Shown: in pieces, positions 1 to 6,561 of the stretch
Layout: every line of letters begins with the position of its first letter
How positions within the stretch are numbered: the first letter of the stretch is position 1
Assembly: GCA_030610325.1 (NCBI GenBank)
Contig: JAUWRZ010000077.1
Span: 1 to 8,186 of the forward strand
DNA length: 8,186 bases
Origin: Sulfurimonadaceae bacterium
GTDB lineage: Bacteria; Campylobacterota; Campylobacteria; Campylobacterales; Sulfurimonadaceae
Direction: 5' to 3'
Translations under genes and position numbers: made by a program
The notes under the pieces: generated by a model
Told to the model about the DNA's origin: nothing
What the model saw: the letters and a program-made list of their open reading frames with translations, nothing else
The model's database searches: none

Positions 1-985
1 CTGTACTCATCGCAGGCTCAGGGATGTCAGCAAGACCCATGTCTGTAAAGACCTTGTTGATCATCGCAGGTAACTCATTGAATGAATTTGGAACATGAAT
101 ACCAGCTTCTCTCATAGCATTATTTTTGTACTCAGCAGTTTCAGACTCAGCATTTGCAGAAGCACCGGCATGACCAAACTGAACGCCAGAATCATAATAC
201 TTAGCGATCGTACCGATACACCAAGCGATGACTGGTTTAGTGATCCGACCATCTTTGATCGCATCGATGACTTTGTACTCTTCAGTACCACCGACTTCAC
301 CAAGAAGGATCATGTAATTGACAGCTGGATTTTTTTCCATTCTAAGCATGTTGTCAATGAAGACACTTCCGACAAATCTATCACCACCAATAGCTACACC
401 CTCAGCGATACCATCAGCATTGATAGAGATGATGTTGGAAAGTTCGTTGAAAAGTCCACCTGAACGCGTGACTAGACCACATGAACCTGCACGGTGCAGC
501 TTTGACTGAACGATATTGGTGATAGTACCACCAATATTTGCGACTTTAAATGCACCTGGAGTGATAGCACCGACCGTTGCAGGGCCGATGATAGTGACAT
601 TTTGCTCACGAGCGAACTCGTTCATACCACGAGCTAAACGCTCAGGGATACCTTCTGCCGTGATCATCATCGATGAAAAACCACCGATGTTAAGAGCTTC
701 CATCGTCACATCGTAAGCAGTTCTGAACGATGCGAAGTTTAGAAGGACATCAGCTTGAGGCTGAGCAGCTTTTGCATCGGCAGTCGTCTTGAAAAGAGGG
801 ATCATTACCTCATCTGGTCCGAAGAAGAACTTTTCAAATTTGTTTCCACTTGTAGGTGCGACGATCGCAGCTACTGAAGGAGTCTCTCTTTGAATGGTAT
901 AGTCATAGTCCAACATTCTCTGGATAGCAGTCTTGTTGTTATTCCAAAAAATCGCTTGTGTGTCTCTTGTATATAGTTGTTCCAT
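1..985 (-). CDS. aclA: ATP citrate lyase, AclA (large) subunit, N-terminal part (3' end outside window)
   Basis: Subunit of ATP citrate lyase, which cleaves citrate with ATP and CoA into acetyl-CoA and oxaloacetate, the citrate-splitting step of the reductive TCA cycle; cytosolic. The first 328 codons are visible and read off the left edge. They match the succinyl-CoA synthetase-alpha-like part of ATP citrate lyase: a CoA-binding-type N-terminal fold (about 35-150, including TIIGPATVGAITPGAFK at 131-147), SRSGG-like TRSGGLFNEL (173-182), GVAIGGDR (196-203), LGEVGGTEEYK (228-238), and the catalytic loop QFGHAGA (269-275), whose His272 is the expected phosphohistidine. The start is fixed by AAGGAG (complement of 991-996) five bases upstream, overlapping the aclB stop codon; the intergenic gap is 9 bases, so the two genes are cotranscribed. 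The citrate synthase-like lyase domain expected at the C terminus of a roughly 600-residue AclA is outside the window. A citryl-CoA synthetase subunit lacking that domain therefore cannot be strictly excluded, though the sequence resembles ATP citrate lyase closely. Confidence 0.93.
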   Translation of the reverse strand, partial: MEQLYTRDTQAIFWNNNKTAIQRMLDYDYTIQRETPSVAAIVAPTSGNKFEKFFFGPDEVMIPLFKTTADAKAAQPQADVLLNFASFRTAYDVTMEALNIGGFSSMMITAEGIPERLARGMNEFAREQNVTIIGPATVGAITPGAFKVANIGGTITNIVQSKLHRAGSCGLVTRSGGLFNELSNIISINADGIAEGVAIGGDRFVGSVFIDNMLRMEKNPAVNYMILLGEVGGTEEYKVIDAIKDGRITKPVIAWCIGTIAKYYDSGVQFGHAGASANAESETAEYKNNAMREAGIHVPNSFNELPAMINKVFTDMGLADIPEPAMST

Positions 986-994
986 ATCTTCTCC

Positions 995-2332
995 TTACTT
1001 CTCTAATGCCATACGCACGATATCTGTGACGTGTGTCTCTGGTCCATAGACTTCGATATATAGACCTAATCTATCAGCAGCTTCTTTGATGTCTTTAAGA
1101 CCCTTCTCATAGTTTGGTCCACCACGGCGTACATAGATCTTAAGATCGACCGCTTTCATCTTGTCAGCATATACTTCAAACGCCTGGATAATACCTGTGA
1201 ATGTCTTAGCGACATCAGTAAAGTTAGCGATCGCTCCACCGATGATCATGACTTTACCACGACCTGAAGGGTCTTTTTCTCTTGTCATAAGGTCAAGTAG
1301 TGTCTCAGCATAGAACTTTGTCTCACCAGTAGTCGGACCACCAGAGTACTCACCGTAGTTAGCAAGATCTTCGATCCCAGCCATGTCCGCGATAGTATCA
1401 GCATAGACGACTGATGCACCACCACCGGCGACCATCGTCCAGATCCGTGCTTCTGGTTTAAGCAGTGTGAGTTTCAATGAAGCACCAGTCTTAGCATCAG
1501 CTTCTTCGATCGCTTCGACTTCTGGAGATTTAGCTTCCATACCAAATGCAGTAGGGTACTCGATGTCACCCCACTCTTCTACCATCATAAATCCGGCAGT
1601 ATCATCAAGTTTAGCGACCATATCCAATAACTCGATCTTATTACCTTGCATGACAAATGGGTTGATCTCAAGGTATGCGAAGTTCAACTCACGGTAAGCT
1701 TTAAAGAAACCGATAGAAAACTCAGCATAGGCAGCTTTATCTTTTTCAGCTACATCCGCAGGGACGTTTGCTTTGATCTTATTAGCGATCTGCTCTTCTG
1801 TATCAGTGATCGCGAAAGCTACTTCAGTGACTTTCTCGTCCCAGCCTTCTTCGACTTCCATCCCACCTTCAGCAGACATATAAAGCATATCCATATCACC
1901 AACGACAGTGGCGGAGATGTAATACTCTTCAGCTTGTTCATGTGGAGTAAATGGCTCGACAACGAAGTGAGTCAGCTTATCAACAGACGGTTCACCTGTA
2001 GGCGTATCACCATCAAATGAAAAATAGACTGTCTGCTCTGAACTTGATTTCTCATCGATCCACGAAGTGGCTTTTGCCAAAGAGACATCACCAGGCTTAG
2101 CATCTCTGAAAAGTACCAGGTCGTTCTTGCCGCGTTTACCAAATAGCATATCTGGTTTAGCGACCAGCGTTTTCTCATTTAACCATGTCTTACTTTTTGC
2201 AGATTCCGCCAGTTCTGATCCATTTTGGACCATAACCGTTTCATATGCATAAGTAAAATCTGGAAAGTACTTATCCCAATGCTTAGCCAAGATTGACTTT
2301 GCGTCGAATTCTCTAATCGCTTTTTGAGCCAT
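995..2332 (-). CDS. aclB: ATP citrate lyase, AclB (small, ATP-grasp/citrate-binding) subunit
   Basis: The 445-residue partner of AclA, equivalent to the N-terminal part of animal ATP citrate lyase. It binds ATP and citrate and, with AclA, makes citryl-CoA in the reductive TCA cycle. Visible landmarks in family order are the ATP-grasp segment LVAKPDMLFGKRGK (56-69), VEPFTPHEQAEEYY (125-138), the metal-site loop YLEINPF (220-226), WGDIEYP (254-260), SLKLTLLKPEARIWTMVAGG (285-304), NYGEYSGGP (325-333), the citrate-contact region GGAIANFTDVAKTF (365-378), and VRRGGPNY (401-408) near the C terminus. These match ATP citrate lyase rather than ordinary SucC, which lacks the LKLTLL/NYGEYSG block. The length is normal for the family. 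The start has AAGGAG (complement of 2338-2343) five bases upstream, and an extended -10 box about 30 bases upstream suggests its own promoter. The order aclB then aclA with a 9-base gap is what is known from Campylobacterota. No truncation is seen. Confidence 0.95.
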   Translation of the reverse strand: MAQKAIREFDAKSILAKHWDKYFPDFTYAYETVMVQNGSELAESAKSKTWLNEKTLVAKPDMLFGKRGKNDLVLFRDAKPGDVSLAKATSWIDEKSSSEQTVYFSFDGDTPTGEPSVDKLTHFVVEPFTPHEQAEEYYISATVVGDMDMLYMSAEGGMEVEEGWDEKVTEVAFAITDTEEQIANKIKANVPADVAEKDKAAYAEFSIGFFKAYRELNFAYLEINPFVMQGNKIELLDMVAKLDDTAGFMMVEEWGDIEYPTAFGMEAKSPEVEAIEEADAKTGASLKLTLLKPEARIWTMVAGGGASVVYADTIADMAGIEDLANYGEYSGGPTTGETKFYAETLLDLMTREKDPSGRGKVMIIGGAIANFTDVAKTFTGIIQAFEVYADKMKAVDLKIYVRRGGPNYEKGLKDIKEAADRLGLYIEVYGPETHVTDIVRMALEK

Positions 2333-2360
2333 TGCAACTCCTTCGAAATTTGTTTGAGGG

Positions 2361-2369
2361 ATTATAGCA
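2361..2369 (-). promoter_or_regulatory. Extended -10 promoter element of aclBA
   Basis: Read on the minus strand this is TGCTATAAT, a perfect TATAAT hexamer with the extended-10 TG. It sits 28 bases upstream of the aclB ATG and would give a leader of about 20 bases containing the AAGGAG ribosome site. No good -35 hexamer is seen 16-18 bases further upstream; weak -35 sequences are usual in Campylobacterota. The same nonamer occurs upstream of pabA. Inferred from sequence only. Confidence 0.7.
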
Positions 2370-2417
2370 CGGTTATTCTACAGCATATCTTCGGCAAATA
2401 TAAAGCCACTCATCTAG

Positions 2418-3605
2418 TTAACCCATGGGTACTTTTGAAACATATCTTTCATAGACAGAAATACCGTTGTAACGTATCGTTACAGGCACAGCTTCTGCAT
2501 CATAGGCTGAATTAAGATGATATTGAGAACATTTATCTACACCATAGAACTGAAGTCGTAACTGCATCTTCTTGTTGTCTGCATCAATACAACTGATGCT
2601 GTTCTCATGAAGTACCGAAGCCACCTCTTTTGCCACATGGTGATCATAGGCAAAATGTTTTGATGGCTTCTCCATAAACTGATATAACTCTCTGTTAAAC
2701 ATGACGATGACTGCATTGATCACAAGAAGTGCCAGTGACAGGCTAAAAAGAGCTCTGTACTTTCCCCTGAACATCGAGAGGCGGACCCGATAGGAGTTGA
2801 GAAATGTCTGGGCAGCCAGTGGCATCGCCAGGATGAGATAAGGAGCAAAGTACTGTATGGCTATCTGCTGGCGCAGTGAGAGCAGGAGTGAAGTCACCAA
2901 TACGATCGAAGAGAGATACCAGAGGATGTCCTGTCGTTTCGTGACAAACCAGCGGTAGAGTACCTAGAAGAGATAGATAAAGATGATAGGAGAGAAGATG
3001 GCAGCATAGAGTCCCAATGCATCAAGAAAGTGGCCCTTGGGAACACCAAAATCATCAAATCCGTATAGCAAGAACGCTGTTATCAGCAGTAGTGCGTTAA
3101 AAAGTGCCAGTACGGTATCTTTTGTCTTCGCCCCATAGATAAAGAGGCCGAAATACAAAAAGGCAAAGGCAAAGTCCACAAATAGAAAGCTTACCAGTAG
3201 CGCATACTGTATGCCAACGAAGAACTTTCTACTATATATGAAGAGCAACAGAAGCATGATGATCAGACCACTCTCATCTACCAGCAGAGCAGCACTGTTG
3301 ATACCCGGCAGAAGCATATAGATCGCGACAAGCCACAGACGGTCTCTATCGTATCTAAGATAAGGCTTCGCAATACTATATAGCAATACGACCGATATGA
3401 GATGGATAAGGACCATAGGAAGACGAAGTGCAAGATCAGTGTGACCAAAGAGATCTAACGAAGCGGTGATGATGTGGTGCAAGACGGTAGTAGCGTCGTA
3501 AAGTATCTTAGCCTCATAGTAACTGATAGAGAGTGTACTGCTCTCAAAAAAGAGGATCAGTGCATCTACTCCCAGAAAGAGAAGGAGGATAAGACGGTGG
3601 TTCAT
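2418..3605 (-). pseudogene. ArnT/PMT-like membrane glycosyltransferase family protein, interrupted by an in-frame amber codon
   Basis: A 395-codon frame encoding a hydrophobic multi-pass membrane protein. Codon 214 (complement of 2964-2966) is TAG; the same frame is open before it (residues 1-213, 2964-3605) and after it (215-395, to the TAA at 2418). Roughly seven hydrophobic segments lie before the stop, near residues 4-20, 63-80, 92-110, 111-125, 132-156, 166-180 and 195-213. Two or so follow it (about 226-265), then a hydrophilic C-terminal domain of about 110 residues, probably periplasmic. The first loop has SISYYEAKIL (26-35), reminiscent of the acidic first-loop motif of GT-C enzymes of the ArnT/PMT type that use polyprenyl-phosphate sugars. 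Family assignment is by topology and this loop and is only moderate; donor and acceptor are unknown. The start overlaps the pabA stop by ATGA, implying translational coupling. Annotation software might report two fragments, the second starting at the TTG at 2900. A recent nonsense mutation, a sequencing error (TAG for a Tyr codon TAC/TAT is one base away) or readthrough could each explain it. Confidence 0.75.
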
Positions 3606-4171
3606 AGTCTTAGAAAATTGTTCAATATCTCATGACCGAACTCACTCATGATGGATTCCGGATGAAACTGCACCCCATATAGAGGTTTGTCCTTGATCTT
3701 AAAGGCCATGATCTCGTGATCGTCCTCACTGTAGGCTGTCGGGATAATAGTCTCAGGAAGGGACTCCTGCTCGACGATAAGTGAGTGATATCTCGTCGCT
3801 GTGAATATCTCCGGGATCTTGTCGAAGATCGCACACTCTCCCTGACACTGGACCTGGGAGGTCTTACCATGCATCATGTTCTTTGCACGGACGATGTTTC
3901 CGCCATAAGCCTGCGCTATGCTCTGATGCCCCAGACAGATACCCAGAATAGGCAAAGTGTCTTTGAAACGGTCGATCACTTCCAGTGAGATCCCGGCGTC
4001 ATCAGGGGTAGCCGGTCCCGGAGAGATGATGATCTTTTCCGGTCGTAAAGCTTTGATCTCATCAATACTCATCTCATCATTACGTATGACTTTAAGGTCT
4101 GCACCGAGTTCCAGACAGTACTGGACGATGTTATAAGTGAAACTATCATAATTGTCGATCATCAATACCAT
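3602..4171 (-). CDS. pabA: Aminodeoxychorismate/anthranilate synthase component II (glutamine amidotransferase)
   Basis: A class I glutamine amidotransferase of 189 residues that hydrolyses glutamine and passes ammonia to a chorismate-binding partner (PabB for folate, or TrpE for tryptophan); cytosolic. The family signatures are all present: IDNYDSFTYN at 5-14, SPGPATPDDAG at 50-60, nucleophile loop GICLGHQ with Cys79, MHGKTS at 100-105, RYHSL at 127-131, and GVQFHPES at 166-173 with His170 and Glu172 completing the catalytic triad. Length and the opening VLMIDNYDSFTYN resemble PabA more than classical TrpG, and no trp genes lie nearby. In many bacteria one such protein serves both pathways, so the symbol is less certain than the function. 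The start is supported by GGAAGG (complement of 4183-4188) and by the family's usual N terminus. It is the first gene of its operon and overlaps the following membrane-protein gene by ATGA. Confidence 0.92.
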   Translation of the reverse strand: MVLMIDNYDSFTYNIVQYCLELGADLKVIRNDEMSIDEIKALRPEKIIISPGPATPDDAGISLEVIDRFKDTLPILGICLGHQSIAQAYGGNIVRAKNMMHGKTSQVQCQGECAIFDKIPEIFTATRYHSLIVEQESLPETIIPTAYSEDDHEIMAFKIKDKPLYGVQFHPESIMSEFGHEILNNFLRL

Positions 4172-4227
4172 GCTTATTGTTTCCTTCCGGCAGACATATT
4201 ATCTCAGAGATGCCTAATAGAAAAGCG

Positions 4228-4236
4228 ATTATAGCA
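4228..4236 (-). promoter_or_regulatory. Extended -10 promoter element of pabA
   Basis: On the minus strand this reads TGCTATAAT, identical to the nonamer upstream of aclB, preceded by a run of seven T residues. It lies 56 bases upstream of the pabA start codon, giving a leader of about 50 bases. There is no convincing -35 hexamer. Predicted from sequence alone. Confidence 0.65.
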
Positions 4237-4631
4237 AAAAAACATCCGGACAAAAAGCCAGCTGATGATCTTTCCCCATATACGACAATGATCTTGTATC
4301 CATAGAAGTATTGGACTTCAGTACAAAGACAGATGAGATAGAGCTACCCATAGATCTAAAGATCGCCTCTTAATAGTCAACAAGATCACGATAGTGACTT
4401 AAAATATCAAACGTATTTTAAAGTACTCATACATAGAGATCACTTTAAATAGTAGATTAGCTTAAACGATACCTTGTGTAAAGACCGGGATATCAATAAG
4501 AGATAGTTTGGACATACTTGATCAATAGGGAGCTATGACTATCCCAAGTCTGAGATAACATCTTACTATGCATCCGCTGTGGCATCCGGCACCCATCTAA
4601 ACGAAAAACAAGTGTGCTTTCACGCTATTAA
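4237..4631. other. Divergent intergenic region without a recognised gene
   Basis: About 400 bases between the pabA promoter and the promoter region of the sensor-kinase operon. No substantial open frame with a ribosome site was found on either strand, and no tRNA, rRNA, insertion-sequence end or CRISPR repeat was recognised. The only clear structure is the AT-rich inverted repeat at 4397-4424, listed separately. The length is generous for a compact Campylobacterota genome, so an unrecognised small RNA, a decayed gene or an extended regulatory region is possible, but nothing seen picks among these. Confidence 0.5.
4397..4424. repeat. AT-rich imperfect inverted repeat
   Basis: The arms TTAAAATA (4399-4406) and TATTTTAA (4414-4421) are perfect complements around a 7-base centre, TCAAACG. 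The match extends outward by AC on the left and GT on the right if one A at 4422 is bulged. It could be an operator for a dimeric regulator or a weak hairpin; it lacks the GC-rich stem and U-run of an intrinsic terminator. It lies about 230 bases from the pabA start and 310 bases from the kinase start. Confidence 0.5.
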
Positions 4632-4660
4632 ACACCAAATATATTCATCTGGTGTATACT
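4632..4660 (+). promoter_or_regulatory. Candidate promoter with flanking inverted TGGTGT motifs upstream of the sensor-kinase operon
   Basis: TATACT at 4655-4660 is the best -10-like hexamer before the kinase gene, giving a predicted transcript start near 4667 and a leader of about 70 bases to the ATG at 4736. There is no good -35. ACACCA (4632-4637) and TGGTGT (4650-4655) form an inverted repeat spanning the -35 to -10 interval, and a third copy TGGTGTA occurs at 4700-4706. The arrangement could be an operator, but the motif is short and chance is possible. Confidence 0.4.
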
Positions 4661-4735
4661 ATCGCAGATAGGCATAGTAAAACGAGTATTACTCCCAGAT
4701 GGTGTAAAAATCTCTTCACTAGCATAAAAAGAAAG

Positions 4736-6193
4736 ATGATGGACACAGAGAACAAAAGCTTTACGACAGTTTGGATAATCGTGATAGTGACCGTGATGGT
4801 ATCAGCGCTACTTTTCTCACTCTATGCAGGTAGAAAAATGGCCAAGCAGTATGCTCCTTTGTCACATGCCTCGATGGATGTCGTATATGAGTGTACGGTG
4901 GCACATCTATGGTTTGAGGAGATCCTGAGCGGTGACCGCCATATCGATCTTCAAAGTATCTGGGAACATCTTGATCAGGCAGAGAGATATGTCCAGTTGA
5001 TGCTCGACGAAGTGGCCTCTGACCAAGGAAAGCTACTGGGTATCTATGATCGGGAGCTTCTCAAAGCCACCGAAAAAGTCCGTGATGGCGTCATGAGTTT
5101 TCGAGCTGTTGCAGAGCAGCGATGGGTAGACAGATCGCTCTCGGGAGTCGGTACGGATATCGATCAGCGTTTTGATGCAATATTCCAAGACATCATCATC
5201 GATACCAACACCGTAGACCTTACCTTTCAAAAAGCCATGAAGCGGCAGTTACATCTTTTTGAGCTCGTAGAATCACTACTCATCACCCTTGTCATCATAC
5301 TGGGAGTGATCTTTTCGCTCATCCTTTACCGTCATGACCGTAAACGTACAGCCGATATGCATACACTACGGCAAAGCAAGGATGAGATCCATCGATTAAA
5401 CAGAGGACTCGAGAGCAAGGTAGCTGAACGGACCCGTGAGCTCAGGGTCGCAAACGATCATCTAAAAGACCTCGACCATGTCAAGTCCATGTTTATCGCA
5501 TCGATGTCTCATGAACTTCGTACTCCGCTAAACTCCATCATAGGTTTTTCCGGCATGATCATCAATGATATGGCTGGACCCGTAAGTGATGTCCAACGAG
5601 ATTACATGCAACGGGTCCATCGTGCGGGCAAACATCTTCTCTTACTCATCACCGATGTGATCGACATCTCCAAGATAGAAGCAGGGAAAATAGCGGTGGT
5701 GTACGAGCATTTCAGTCTTGATGAGATGATGAGCGAGGCCCTGGGATCCATCGAAGCCAGTCTAAACGAGAAAGATCTTCTTCTTAAGACGGAGATCCCC
5801 AAGTCTATTGAGATGTATTCAGACCGAAAACGGCTTATGCAGTGTACACTCAACCTTCTGAGTAATGCTATCAAGTACAGTGAACACGGTACCGTCGAGT
5901 TCCATGTGGAACTTATGGATGAGCGTCTTCGACTCTCCATCAGTGATAACGGCATCGGGATCTCTGAGCAGGATATACCAAGACTGTTTCAGGCTTTTGT
6001 ACGTTTTGAATCAAAGCTTAAGATACTCAACTCCGGAACGGGTCTAGGACTCTATCTTACTAAAAAACTGGCAAATGAAGTCCTTGGTGGAGACATCACT
6101 GTGATCAGCAAGGTCGATAAGGGAAGCACTTTTGTGCTCGACATCCCATTAAGAGTAGAGATGGCCACGAATGATATAGAGGAGCGTACATGA
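4736..6193 (+). CDS. Membrane-bound sensor histidine kinase with periplasmic helical sensor region
   Basis: A 485-residue inner-membrane histidine kinase that should autophosphorylate in response to a periplasmic or membrane signal and pass phosphate to a receiver, probably the one encoded next. Order: TM1 about 12-31; a periplasmic, apparently all-helical region about 32-175 containing AHLWFEEILSGD; TM2 about 178-198; a coiled-coil linker about 205-250 with no recognisable HAMP domain; HisKA domain with SHELRTP (phospho-acceptor His259); HATPase_c with N box NLLSNAIKYS (373-382), G1 DNGIGI (404-409), F-type segment IPRLFQAF (414-421) and G2 GTGLGLYL (434-441). All catalytic boxes look intact. 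The ATG at 4736 was chosen because the in-frame GTG at 4652 lies inside the -10-like box, has no ribosome site, and would put 28 polar residues before TM1; an ATG at 4739 is also possible. The ribosome site is weak (AAAGAAAG). The stop overlaps the next start by ATGA. The signal is unknown. Confidence 0.92.
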   Translation: MMDTENKSFTTVWIIVIVTVMVSALLFSLYAGRKMAKQYAPLSHASMDVVYECTVAHLWFEEILSGDRHIDLQSIWEHLDQAERYVQLMLDEVASDQGKLLGIYDRELLKATEKVRDGVMSFRAVAEQRWVDRSLSGVGTDIDQRFDAIFQDIIIDTNTVDLTFQKAMKRQLHLFELVESLLITLVIILGVIFSLILYRHDRKRTADMHTLRQSKDEIHRLNRGLESKVAERTRELRVANDHLKDLDHVKSMFIASMSHELRTPLNSIIGFSGMIINDMAGPVSDVQRDYMQRVHRAGKHLLLLITDVIDISKIEAGKIAVVYEHFSLDEMMSEALGSIEASLNEKDLLLKTEIPKSIEMYSDRKRLMQCTLNLLSNAIKYSEHGTVEFHVELMDERLRLSISDNGIGISEQDIPRLFQAFVRFESKLKILNSGTGLGLYLTKKLANEVLGGDITVISKVDKGSTFVLDIPLRVEMATNDIEERT

Positions 6194-6561
6194 AAAAAGC
6201 ATTGATCATCGAAGATACGGAAGACAACTGGATACTGATCTCGGCACTGCTCGCGCAAGGCGGTTATGAGACTCAGGTAGCTACAACGGGCTACTCAGGT
6301 CTTGAGATGGTCATGAACGAAGTGTTTGAGCTTATCATCCTCGATATCCAACTACCCGACATCAATGGCGATGAAGTGATCAAGAAGATCAGAGCAGCTG
6401 AGACAAAAACACATATCCCAGTCATAGCGATGACCTCTTATGCCATGAGTGGTGATCGGGAGAAGCTTCTCAAAGCCGGCTGCACAGGTTACATCGAAAA
6501 GCCCATCGACCCGATCCGTGTGCTTGGGCAGATCGAGAAGATCCTGAGGGGAGTCACATGA
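6190..6561 (+). CDS. Single-domain response regulator (CheY/DivK-like receiver)
   Basis: A 123-residue protein made only of a receiver domain, with no output domain. The phosphorylation site is intact: acidic pair Glu8-Asp9, phospho-acceptor Asp52 in LIILDIQLPD (48-57), Thr82 in MTSYAM, and Lys104 in EKPID (103-107). It probably takes phosphate from the upstream kinase and, like DivK or Spo0F-type proteins, either shuttles it to another protein or binds a partner; the IIEDTEDN start is DivK-like. The gene overlaps the kinase stop by ATGA and the following hybrid gene start by ATGA, so all three are probably translated in a coupled way and act together. No ribosome site of its own stands out beyond GAGGAG-like purines in the end of the kinase gene. 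Family assignment is secure; the partner is inferred from gene order. Confidence 0.93.
   Translation: MKKALIIEDTEDNWILISALLAQGGYETQVATTGYSGLEMVMNEVFELIILDIQLPDINGDEVIKKIRAAETKTHIPVIAMTSYAMSGDREKLLKAGCTGYIEKPIDPIRVLGQIEKILRGVT

Noticed and set aside
95..463. 122-residue plus-strand open frame opposite aclA
   Set aside because: Low-complexity, serine/threonine-rich translation lying antisense to a well-conserved enzyme gene, with no family resemblance; a shadow frame.
1646..2020. 124-residue plus-strand open frame opposite aclB
   Set aside because: Fully antisense to conserved AclB sequence, with no plausible domain or ribosome site.
995..2332. Succinyl-CoA synthetase (sucCD) instead of aclBA
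   Set aside because: The AclB-specific blocks (SLKLTLLKPEARIWTMVAGG, NYGEYSGGP) and AclA blocks (LGEVGGTEEYK, TRSGGLFNEL) match ATP citrate lyase, and the order and lengths fit aclB-aclA.
2964..2966. Pyrrolysine-type decoding of the TAG codon
   Set aside because: Nothing in the window suggests a pyl system, the family is not one known to use it, and a nonsense mutation or base error is far simpler.
4652..4735. In-frame GTG extension of the sensor kinase by 28 residues
   Set aside because: The GTG overlaps the best -10-like hexamer, has no ribosome site, and adds polar residues ahead of the first membrane segment; the ATG at 4736 fits kinase topology better.
4172..4735. CRISPR array, tRNA or insertion-sequence remnant in the intergenic region
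   Set aside because: No regularly spaced direct repeats, cloverleaf or terminal inverted repeats with a transposase fragment could be found.
5602..5955. 117-residue minus-strand open frame within the sensor kinase gene
   Set aside because: Arg/Ser-rich translation antisense to the HisKA/HATPase region; a by-product of codon use.
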